The translations under genes were made by a program, and so were the position numbers. A DNA stretch of 10,834 bases from Kiritimatiellales bacterium (GTDB lineage Bacteria; Verrucomicrobiota; Kiritimatiellia; Kiritimatiellales; Pontiellaceae): assembly GCA_030625905.1 (NCBI GenBank), contig DAOUQA010000068.1:1-10834 (forward strand), given 5' to 3'. The notes under the pieces were generated by a model. It did not search any database. It worked only from the letters and a program-made list of their open reading frames with translations, and was not told the origin of the DNA. Position 1 is the stretch's first letter; every line of letters begins with the position of its first letter. This document shows positions 5,130-10,834 of the stretch, piece after piece.

Positions 5130-7163
5130 CTAGTCCTTCTTGGTGGCCTTGGCCGCTTCGGTGATTTTCGAGGCAAGGTGCGCGGGCACCTTTTCGTAGC
5201 GGCTGAATTCCATTTCGAAGGAGCCTTGGCCGCTGGTGATCGAGCGCAGCTCGGAGCAAAACTTGAAGGTTTCCGACTGCGGCACGTCGGCCGAAATCGC
5301 CTGGAGCCCATCCTCCTGCCCCATGCCGAGGATGCGCCCGCGCTTGGTGTTGAGCAGTCCGCTGATGTCGCCCATGAAGCGGTCGGGTACGATTACCTTC
5401 ATGGTCATGATGGGTTCGAGCAGCACAGGGTTGGATTGCTCGATGGCCAGATGCAGCGAACGGGCTCCGGCAATCTTGAAGGCGACCTCGGACGAGTCGA
5501 CGTCATGGTATGAGCCGTCGTAGAGCTCGACCTGCACGTTGATGACTTCCGCGCCGACCAAGGGGCCTTTTTCCAGACCCTCGACAAAGCCCTTTTCACA
5601 AGCGGTGATGAAGCCTCCGGGAATCGAGCCGCCGACAATCTTGTTGAGGAACCAGTTTTCGTCGGCGGGATCCTTCGGCCGGATGCGGATGTAGCATTCA
5701 CCATACTGGCCGCGGCCACCGGACTGCTTCTTGTGCTTGTAGTGGCCCTCGCCGCTGCCGGTGATGGTTTCCTTGTAGGCCACCTTCGGGGTGTGGTGGG
5801 TCATCTCGACATTGCTACGGTTCTTGATGTGCTCAAGGGTGACGTCGAGGTGCATGTCGCCCATTCCCCACAAGACCAGCTCGTGCGTCTCGGTGTTGTG
5901 GTCAAGTTTGGTGGAGGGATCCTCTTCGGTGGCGCGGTGCAGGGCCATGCCGATCTTGTCGGCATCGGCCTTGTTCTTCGGCTCGACGGCATAGGCGGCA
6001 ACCGGGGAGGGAAAGAGGATCGGCTCGAGCCGGATATTGCTGCCGGCGGAGCAGAGCGAATCGTTAAGGTAGGTGTGCTTCAGCTTGGTTAGCGCAACGA
6101 TATCGCCCGCCTTGGCCTCGGTGGCCTCGGTGGTTTTCTTGCCGTCCACATAGAGGATTGTGCTGACCTTTTCCTTTTGGTTCTTGGTCGGGTTGTAGAT
6201 TTCCATGCCGGGTTTGAGTATGCCGCTATAGATGCGTATAAACGTCAACTGCCCGATAAAGGCATCGTTGAAGCAACGCCACACGAGGCCGGAAAAGGGC
6301 TGGTCTTCCCCGGCGGAGATTTTGTTGCCCTCGGAGCAGCTCACCGGATAGTCATGCGGAGAGGGGAAGAGGCGGCTGATGGAATCCATGGCCTCCTTTA
6401 TGCCCATGTCGGCCTTGACCGATGTCGCGAATACCGGAATCAGATGCGCGTCGTGAACGGATTTACGCAGCCCTTCGGAAAACTCGTCGGCGGTCAGCTC
6501 CTCGCCCTCGAAATATTTTTCCATCAGCGAGTCGTCGGTTTCGGCCGCCAGTTCGATGAGGTGGTCCTTGATCGCCTTTACCCGATCCTTGAGGTCGTCC
6601 GGAATCTGGTCGGACGGGGTGTTGAGGAGGTCGATGGTCTTGCCATCGGAGGTTGGCAGTACCATTGGGATGCAGCGGGCATCGCCCCAGCGTTCCTTTA
6701 TTTCCAGGAGGGTGCTGTCAAAGTCGGTATCGTCCTTATCGAGGCAGGTGATGGCTATGCCGCGCGGCAGGTTGCGTTTTTCGCAGGCTTTCCACGCACG
6801 CTGGGTGCCGACCTGGATGCCCGAGCTGGCATCGATGGTGATGAGGGCGGCGTCGGTGATCTCGGCGGCGGCGGTCATCTGGCCGATAAAGTCGGCGAAG
6901 CCGGGGGTGTCGATCATGACGAGACGGCGGGTCTTACCGCTGGCGGCTGTGTATACGCCGTCAAAGGGCTTTGCCCAAATGGAGATTTCGTGGGCTTTTT
7001 CTTCGTCGGTCCAATCGGCCACGCTGGTACCGTTTTCCGGAGAGCCCACCCGATCAACCTGACCCAGTTTGAACAGGATGCTGTCAATCAACGAAGTTTT
7101 CCCGCTACCCGTGTGGCCCACGAGGGCGAAGTTTCGGACACTATCAATAGGGATATTTTTCAT
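5130..7163 (-). CDS. Elongation factor G-like GTPase (EF-G paralogue)
   Basis: This encodes 677 aa. The G domain occupies about 9-270, with GHTGSGKTS (G1, 16-24) in place of the AHIDAGKTT of canonical EF-G, DTPGFADF (G3, 85-92) in place of DTPGHVDF, and LDKDD (141-145) where NKxD is expected. Domain II is about 287-380, domain III about 384-455, domain IV about 460-580 (SGGRGQYGE at 481; SSEVAFKIAGA at 557) and domain V about 584-665 (GLLNTKRGRILGM at 602). The full EF-G domain order is therefore present. The switch I region reads EISIWAKP instead of RGITI. These traits place it in the EF-G-like/FusA2 group, not the main translocase. Such proteins are ribosome-associated GTPases of uncertain role. 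The start at 7163 has AAGGAG 6 nt upstream; the 34 codons before it, though open, are not conserved in type. It has its own promoter and lies upstream of rpsU. Confidence 0.93.
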   Translation of the reverse strand: MKNIPIDSVRNFALVGHTGSGKTSLIDSILFKLGQVDRVGSPENGTSVADWTDEEKAHEISIWAKPFDGVYTAASGKTRRLVMIDTPGFADFIGQMTAAAEITDAALITIDASSGIQVGTQRAWKACEKRNLPRGIAITCLDKDDTDFDSTLLEIKERWGDARCIPMVLPTSDGKTIDLLNTPSDQIPDDLKDRVKAIKDHLIELAAETDDSLMEKYFEGEELTADEFSEGLRKSVHDAHLIPVFATSVKADMGIKEAMDSISRLFPSPHDYPVSCSEGNKISAGEDQPFSGLVWRCFNDAFIGQLTFIRIYSGILKPGMEIYNPTKNQKEKVSTILYVDGKKTTEATEAKAGDIVALTKLKHTYLNDSLCSAGSNIRLEPILFPSPVAAYAVEPKNKADADKIGMALHRATEEDPSTKLDHNTETHELVLWGMGDMHLDVTLEHIKNRSNVEMTHHTPKVAYKETITGSGEGHYKHKKQSGGRGQYGECYIRIRPKDPADENWFLNKIVGGSIPGGFITACEKGFVEGLEKGPLVGAEVINVQVELYDGSYHDVDSSEVAFKIAGARSLHLAIEQSNPVLLEPIMTMKVIVPDRFMGDISGLLNTKRGRILGMGQEDGLQAISADVPQSETFKFCSELRSITSGQGSFEMEFSRYEKVPAHLASKITEAAKATKKD

Positions 7164-7166
7164 GTT

Positions 7167-7175
7167 CCTCTCCTT
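7167..7175 (-). promoter_or_regulatory. Ribosome binding site deciding the EF-G-like start
   Basis: On the minus strand AAGGAGAGG (7175-7167) precedes ATG 7163. The family N-terminus (VRNFALVGHTG) begins just downstream, and no such site precedes the upstream in-frame start. Confidence 0.8.
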
Positions 7176-7236
7176 GCTATTCAATTGTCTATCAGGTCCA
7201 TTGCTACACACCCGGCATAAAAACGGGAAGCTTTTA

Positions 7237-7265
7237 AAAATACGCACACCCGCCCGGCATTTCAA
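7237..7265 (-). promoter_or_regulatory. Promoter of the EF-G-like gene
   Basis: TTGAAA (7265-7260), a 17-nt spacer and TATTTT (7242-7237) read on the minus strand. The start would be near 7230, giving a leader of about 65 nt that ends in the Shine-Dalgarno sequence. Confidence 0.65.
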
Positions 7266-7339
7266 ACCATTTCCCCGTTTTCCTTCGGCTGTGTTTGAGG
7301 GACATCGTCCTCAATGTCCGCAACCGGGGGGATAGGTCT

Positions 7340-7396
7340 GGACGATGGGACCCTCGTCCCTCCAGCGTTGCAAACCGCGGTTTGAGGGTTGCAAAA
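7340..7396. repeat. Hairpin, 14-bp palindrome and GTTGCAAA repeats
   Basis: GGACGA-TGGGACCC-TCGTCC (7340-7359) is a 6-bp stem. The perfect palindrome CAAACCGCGGTTTG lies at 7371-7384. GTTGCAAA occurs at 7367-7374 and again at 7388-7395; the second lies within AGGGTTGCAAAA (7385-7396), which is identical to 2721-2732. The cluster sits in the divergent region between the EF-G-like gene and the U32 gene. It could be dispersed-repeat debris or an operator; neither can be shown here. Confidence 0.55.
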
Positions 7397-7427
7397 GCAG
7401 ATGGGGTTATCCATCCTCCTCCCTTTC

Positions 7428-8678
7428 ATGAAAAACAGGCCGTCCAGATTTGAGCTGATGGCGCCCGCAGGCTCCTATGCCGCGTTGTCGGCGGCAATCC
7501 GTTCCGGGGCGAACTCGGTCTACTTCGGGGTCGACAAGCTCAACATGCGCTCTCGCGCCGCCAGCCCGTTCGGCCTCGGCGACCTGCGGCGTATTGCGCG
7601 CATCTGTCGCTGGTGCGGGGTGCGCTCTTACCTCGCGCTCAACGTGATTGTCTACGACGACGAACTCGAAACCATGCGCGAAATCTGCGCCGCTGCCAAA
7701 GCCGCGAGTATCTCTGCTGTCATTGCCTCCGATATCTCCGCCATCGAATATGCCCGATCCATCGGCCTCGAAGTGCACATCTCTGTGCAGGCCAATGTCT
7801 CCAATATGGACGCCGTCCGCTTCTACGCCCGCTATGCCGATGTCATAGTACTCGCGCGTGAGCTGACGCTCGAACAAATCACCGCCATTGGAAACACCAT
7901 CCGCGAGGAAAATATTGCAGGCCCCTCCGGTAACCTCGTGCAGATCGAACTCTTTGCCCACGGTGCGCTCTGCGTCGCCATTTCCGGTAAGTGCTACATG
8001 AGCCTCGGCACCTACAACCAGTCCGCCAACCGCGGTGCGTGTTTCCAAAACTGTCGCCGGCAGTATCGCATTACCGATGTCGAGACGGGCGACGAGCTTG
8101 AAATCCAAAACCAGTATGTGATGTCGCCCAAGGATCTCTGCACGCTACCGCATCTCGACAAGCTTTCCGAGGCCGGCGTCACGGTCTACAAGCTCGAAGG
8201 CCGCGCCCGCACCGCGCAATATGTTGATACCGTCACCCGCGCCTACCGCGCTGGTCTCGACGCCGTCGAAGCCGGAACCTTCAAGCCCGAAGAGTTCCAG
8301 CCTCTGGACGCGGGGCTGGCCGATGTCTTCAACCGCGGTTTTTGGGACGGGGGCTACTATTGCGGCGAAAAAATGGGCGAGTGGGCGGCCTCCGGCCATT
8401 CGCAGGCGACGTGCAAGCGCATCCAGCTCGGCGTTGTCTCCAACTATTTCGCCAAGATCGGTGTTGTTGAATTCACCCTCTGGCAGCAGGAGTTGCTGCC
8501 CGGCTGCAAACTGCTCGTTGAAGGCCCCACCACCGGCGCGGTGCAAACCGTCGCCGAATCTATCCGCGTCGATGGCGAACCGACCGACCGCGCCGTCAAG
8601 GGCGACAAAGTCACCTTTGCCCTCCCCGAAAAAGCCCGCCGCCAGGACAAGGTGTTCTTGCTGGCTCCTGTTGAATGA
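7428..8678 (+). CDS. U32-family protein (TrhP/RlhA-type, annotated peptidase U32)
   Basis: This encodes 416 aa. The N-terminal TIM-barrel part begins ELMAPAGSYAALSAAIRSGA, then SVYFGVDKLNMRSRA. The U32 signature ELFAHGALCVAISGKCYMS is at 174-192, followed by NQSANRGACFQNCRRQYRI. Four cysteines (182, 189, 205, 209) are in the region that holds a 4Fe-4S cluster in characterised relatives. E. coli TrhP (YegQ) and RlhA hydroxylate tRNA U34 and 23S rRNA C2501 using prephenate, and UbiU/UbiV act in ubiquinone synthesis, so the old peptidase name is probably wrong. RNA hydroxylation is an inference from family and from the translation-rich neighbourhood. The C-terminal part (about 320-416) fits the beta-rich U32 C-terminal domain. 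The start is uncertain: ATG 7428 gives a normal N-terminus and ATG 7401 adds nine residues; neither has a good ribosome binding site. Confidence 0.92.
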   Translation: MKNRPSRFELMAPAGSYAALSAAIRSGANSVYFGVDKLNMRSRAASPFGLGDLRRIARICRWCGVRSYLALNVIVYDDELETMREICAAAKAASISAVIASDISAIEYARSIGLEVHISVQANVSNMDAVRFYARYADVIVLARELTLEQITAIGNTIREENIAGPSGNLVQIELFAHGALCVAISGKCYMSLGTYNQSANRGACFQNCRRQYRITDVETGDELEIQNQYVMSPKDLCTLPHLDKLSEAGVTVYKLEGRARTAQYVDTVTRAYRAGLDAVEAGTFKPEEFQPLDAGLADVFNRGFWDGGYYCGEKMGEWAASGHSQATCKRIQLGVVSNYFAKIGVVEFTLWQQELLPGCKLLVEGPTTGAVQTVAESIRVDGEPTDRAVKGDKVTFALPEKARRQDKVFLLAPVE

Positions 8679-8682
8679 GAAA

Positions 8683-8751
8683 TCCACAGATTACGCAGAT
8701 TTCTCAGATTCTTTGGATCATTTAATCAGGAAAATCTGTGCAATCTGTGGA
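8683..8751. repeat. Inverted repeat built of 9-bp CAGATTNNN units
   Basis: CAGATT occurs at 8687, 8696 and 8705, exactly 9 bp apart, and its complement AATCTG at 8733 and 8742, also 9 bp apart. The outer arms 8683-8702 and 8732-8751 are reverse complements at 18 of 20 positions. It fills the gap between the stops of the convergent U32 (8678) and CinA-like (8755) genes. It can fold as a long hairpin but has no T-run on either side, so a classical terminator role is doubtful. I recall similar CCACAGATT-type repeats in other bacterial genomes. Confidence 0.8.
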
Positions 8752-8754
8752 CAA

Positions 8755-9516
8755 TTATTCCAGATCGAGGAAGTCTGCCAGCAGATCGCGCAGTTGCTGC
8801 TCAGCACCAAGGATTTCGGGTTCTTTTTCCGGGTTGGCGACGAGGCGGATTTCGACTTTTCCGCCTCCGGGGTAGAAGCCGAGATCGATTCCCCCGGACT
8901 GGAAGTTTGCTTTTTCCAGAATCGTGACGATATCGGACTCGCCAATGCCCTTGGTGTGGACAATGCGTACGAGGCGGGGGCGGGCATCGGCGTAGCGATC
9001 CTGTAGCCAAGGAACGATTTCTTCGGAGAGGATGGCGTTGAATTCGTTCGGCGGGCCGGGGAGCACGAAAAGGGTTTTTCCGGCGCTCAGATCGATCCGC
9101 TGGCCGGGTGCGGCTCCGACGGAGTTGGGCAGGACAGCGCTGTTTTCAAGGACAAGAGCCTGCCGTTTCCCGGCATCGGTAATGGTTCGCCCACGCTTTT
9201 GGTACCACCCCTTGAGGTGGTTGACCGTAGGAAGGTGGAGGACGATCTTCCGTTCAAGCAACCGGCCAAGGGCATCGCGCGTGATATCGTCGACCGTCGG
9301 GCCGAGACCGCCGCTGGCAAATACGAGATCGACGCGGCCCATTGCTTCTTTGATCGCGCTTCCAATGGTTGGAATATCGTCGGGGATGGTGGTGTCGCGC
9401 ACGAGCTGGAGACCAATGGCGGCGAGTGCCGTTCCGAGGTCTTGCCCGTGCGTGTTTAGCGTCCGTCCGCTGAGCAGTTCGTTGCCGATCGAAATGAGTT
9501 CTGCTTGATTGTTCAT
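8755..9516 (-). CDS. Stand-alone CinA N-terminal (MoCF-type) domain protein
   Basis: This encodes 253 aa. The MoCF/molybdopterin-binding fold starts AELISIGNELLSGRTLNTHG, has the SGGLGPTVDDITRDA motif (68-82) and LPGPPNEF (152-159). A short C-terminal alpha/beta part (about 183-230, VRIVHTKGIGESDI and KVEIRLVA) follows, as in CinA. Full-length CinA (about 400-415 aa) carries a further C-terminal nicotinamide-nucleotide amidase domain, which is absent here, and no such gene follows. In CinA the N-terminal domain has ADP-ribose pyrophosphatase activity and belongs to NAD-cycle repair; this may apply but is not shown. ATG 9516 is supported by GAGGAG (9528-9523) 6 nt upstream and by the conserved N-terminus. 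It is divergent from rluD with 36 bp between the start codons, and convergent with the U32 gene. Confidence 0.92.
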   Translation of the reverse strand: MNNQAELISIGNELLSGRTLNTHGQDLGTALAAIGLQLVRDTTIPDDIPTIGSAIKEAMGRVDLVFASGGLGPTVDDITRDALGRLLERKIVLHLPTVNHLKGWYQKRGRTITDAGKRQALVLENSAVLPNSVGAAPGQRIDLSAGKTLFVLPGPPNEFNAILSEEIVPWLQDRYADARPRLVRIVHTKGIGESDIVTILEKANFQSGGIDLGFYPGGGKVEIRLVANPEKEPEILGAEQQLRDLLADFLDLE

Positions 9517-9533
9517 CCAGTGCTCCTCAAAAT
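9505..9533 (+). promoter_or_regulatory. Possible promoter of the rluD-udg pair
   Basis: TTGATT (9505-9510), a 17-nt spacer and CAAAAT (9528-9533), each matching four of six consensus bases. The start would be near 9540, which would exclude in-frame starts at 9505 and 9532 and favour 9553. It overlaps the start of the CinA-like gene and its ribosome binding site. Confidence 0.4.
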
Positions 9534-9552
9534 GTGCGGCTATCTTGAAGTT

Positions 9553-10473
9553 ATGAGTGAATCGAATCAATCCTTAAGCGTGGATACGGGCGGTCAGCGG
9601 CTGGATGTTTTTCTGGCGGGGGCGGTGCCGGAGGTGTCGCGCTCACACTGGAAGACGCTGATTCAGGAGGGATTGGTGACGGTGAATGGAACGCCCTGCA
9701 AGCCGAACCACAAGCTGCGGGCGGGCGACGAGGTTTGCTGGTCGCTTCCCGAGGAAGCGTCGGCGGAGCCGCAACCGGAGGATATTCCGATCGATATCCT
9801 GTGCGAGGATGATGCGGTGCTGGTGCTGAACAAGCCACCGGGGCTGGTGGTGCATCCGGCACCGGGGAACGAGTCGGGCACGCTGGTGAACGCACTGCTG
9901 TTTCATGATCCGCTTTTTCGGACCTTGGAGCGCGCGGGCATTGTGCATCGGCTCGACAAGGATACGAGCGGCGTGATGGTGGTGGCGAAGTCCGAGGCCG
10001 CGATGGCCGAACTGCAACGCCAGTTCAAGGCGCGCGAGACGAAGAAGGAATACCTCGCGCTGGTATGGGGACATCCGCCGCCGAGCGGCCGGATCGAGAC
10101 GTTGATTGGGCGGCACCCGAAACATCGGCAGAAGATGGCGGTGCTGGAGGAAGGCGGACGTGAGGCGGTCTCGAATTTCAAGACCCTGGAACAGTTTGCC
10201 GAAGTATCGCTGGTACAGGTGGGGATCGAAACGGGGCGAACGCATCAGATCCGGGTGCATCTGGCGCATCTGGGACACTCAGTCGTGGGCGATGCGGGGT
10301 ATGGCCGCGCGAGGAAGAACAAGCTTCCGCTAACTCCGGATCGGCAGATGCTTCATGCGGCGAGGCTTGAGTTTGTTCACCCGACTACGGGGAAAAGGCT
10401 TTCCTTCGAGGCTCCGTTGTTTGATGATATGCGCCATCTTTTGGAACTTTTGCGGAATGAGCGCGATGGCTGA
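9553..10473 (+). CDS. rluD: RluA-family 23S rRNA pseudouridine synthase, RluD type
   Basis: This encodes 306 aa. An N-terminal S4 RNA-binding domain (about 14-63; RLDVFLAG, SRSHWKTLIQEGLVTVNG) is followed by the synthase domain. That domain includes VLNKPPGLVVHPAPG (91-105) and the catalytic motif IVHRLDKDTSGVMVVAKS, in which Asp135 is the expected nucleophile. The later GRTHQIRVHLAHLGHSVVGD is also conserved. The length and S4 domain fit RluD, which makes pseudouridines 1911/1915/1917 in helix 69 of 23S rRNA; substrate choice within the RluA family cannot be proven from motifs. ATG 9553 is chosen; in-frame starts at 9532 and upstream lack support, and the ribosome binding site (TGAAG) is weak. 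The stop overlaps the start of the next gene. Confidence 0.93.
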   Translation: MSESNQSLSVDTGGQRLDVFLAGAVPEVSRSHWKTLIQEGLVTVNGTPCKPNHKLRAGDEVCWSLPEEASAEPQPEDIPIDILCEDDAVLVLNKPPGLVVHPAPGNESGTLVNALLFHDPLFRTLERAGIVHRLDKDTSGVMVVAKSEAAMAELQRQFKARETKKEYLALVWGHPPPSGRIETLIGRHPKHRQKMAVLEEGGREAVSNFKTLEQFAEVSLVQVGIETGRTHQIRVHLAHLGHSVVGDAGYGRARKNKLPLTPDRQMLHAARLEFVHPTTGKRLSFEAPLFDDMRHLLELLRNERDG

Positions 10474-10834
10474 AGCCACATTTTACAACTTGATCGATAA
10501 TCTGGAGAATTATCTGGAATACCAGCGCGACGAGGGCGTCCAGCGGTTGGAAGTCGATCGTGCCGTGCTGGCGGAGCTGGCCAGGATTCCCGAGGCAGGG
10601 CCTCTCTCTGTTGCGGAAGTGCCCGCGTCGGCCCCGATCCCCGTGAATTTCCAGTCGATGGAAGAGATCGCGGCGCATGTCTCGACTTGCCGCAACTGTC
10701 CGCTTTTCGAGGGACGCACAAATACGGTACCGGGAGAGGGGCACGTAGATTCGCCGGATATCATGTTCATCGGCGAGGGGCCGGGGGCGGACGAGGATGC
10801 GCAGGGTCGTCCGTTCGTCGGCAAGGCCGGGCAG
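10466..10834 (+). CDS. Family-4 uracil-DNA glycosylase, N-terminal part (truncated by window end)
   Basis: 123 codons are visible and the frame is open to the last base. A helical, charged N-terminal stretch (MAEATFYNLIDNLENYLEYQ) and a linker lead to the glycosylase domain: CRNCPLFEGRTN (75-86), DIMFIGEGPGADEDAQGRPF (98-117) and VGKAGQ. Cys75 and Cys78 are the first two of four expected 4Fe-4S ligands, and GEGPGADED is the uracil-binding motif A of family-4 UDGs, which remove uracil from DNA. The ATG lies inside the end of rluD (8-bp overlap, ATGGCTGA), suggesting translational coupling. The remaining catalytic motifs lie beyond the window. Confidence 0.93.
   Translation, partial: MAEATFYNLIDNLENYLEYQRDEGVQRLEVDRAVLAELARIPEAGPLSVAEVPASAPIPVNFQSMEEIAAHVSTCRNCPLFEGRTNTVPGEGHVDSPDIMFIGEGPGADEDAQGRPFVGKAGQ

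Noticed and set aside
6177..7220. 347-codon plus-strand open frame opposite the EF-G-like gene
   Set aside because: It is antisense to a clear EF-G domain series. Long antisense frames are expected from the high third-position G+C of the real gene.
7407..8108. 233-codon minus-strand open frame opposite the U32 gene
   Set aside because: It is antisense to the conserved U32 core, with no recognisable motif or ribosome binding site.
9643..10278. 211-codon minus-strand frame opposite rluD
   Set aside because: It is antisense to the S4 and catalytic motifs of rluD; low-complexity composition only.

Overview
The window is bacterial chromosome of moderately high G+C. It most resembles the Kiritimatiellota/Verrucomicrobiota (PVC) group, for example Pontiella-like organisms. 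This rests on a LamG-fold secreted protein with a VPEPAT-TM-RRRR (PEP-CTERM) tail, an rpmA product without the Firmicutes-type N-terminal extension, and intergenic spaces packed with short GC-rich hairpin repeats. The taxon is an inference from these traits, not a search result.

Layout. (1) 1-1123: a PEP-CTERM LamG protein with its own promoter and terminator; two copies of a 43-bp hairpin repeat sit exactly 120 bp apart around the promoter. (2) 1124-1919: about 800 bp without an intact gene. It holds a decayed fragment of leucyl-tRNA synthetase (leuS), a two-hairpin repeat module and other unexplained DNA, and it ends at the terminator of a tRNA-Ala(GGC) gene on the minus strand. (3) 2092-2451: a small minus-strand lipoprotein with a GspB/PilP-like domain. 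(4) 2751-4540: the classic rplU-rpmA-obgE ribosome cluster on the plus strand, with a terminator between rpmA and obgE. (5) 4799-7265, minus strand: rpsU (bS21) with its own promoter and terminator, and upstream of it an EF-G-like GTPase (a fusA paralogue, not canonical EF-G) with its own promoter. (6) 7428-8678: a U32-family protein of the RNA-modifying TrhP/RlhA type. (7) 8683-8751: an inverted 9-bp-period repeat between convergent genes. (8) 8755-9516, minus strand: a stand-alone CinA N-terminal (MoCF) domain protein. (9) 9553-10834, plus strand: an RluA/RluD-type pseudouridine synthase overlapping a family-4 uracil-DNA glycosylase that runs off the window.

Most genes serve translation: ribosomal proteins L21, L27 and bS21; the assembly GTPase Obg; an EF-G-like factor; tRNA-Ala; and two RNA-modification enzymes. 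I see no phage, CRISPR or dedicated defence system. The least ordinary content is the leuS remnant, the several intergenic repeat families, the EF-G paralogue with an altered G4 motif, and the repeat-flanked promoter of the PEP-CTERM gene.
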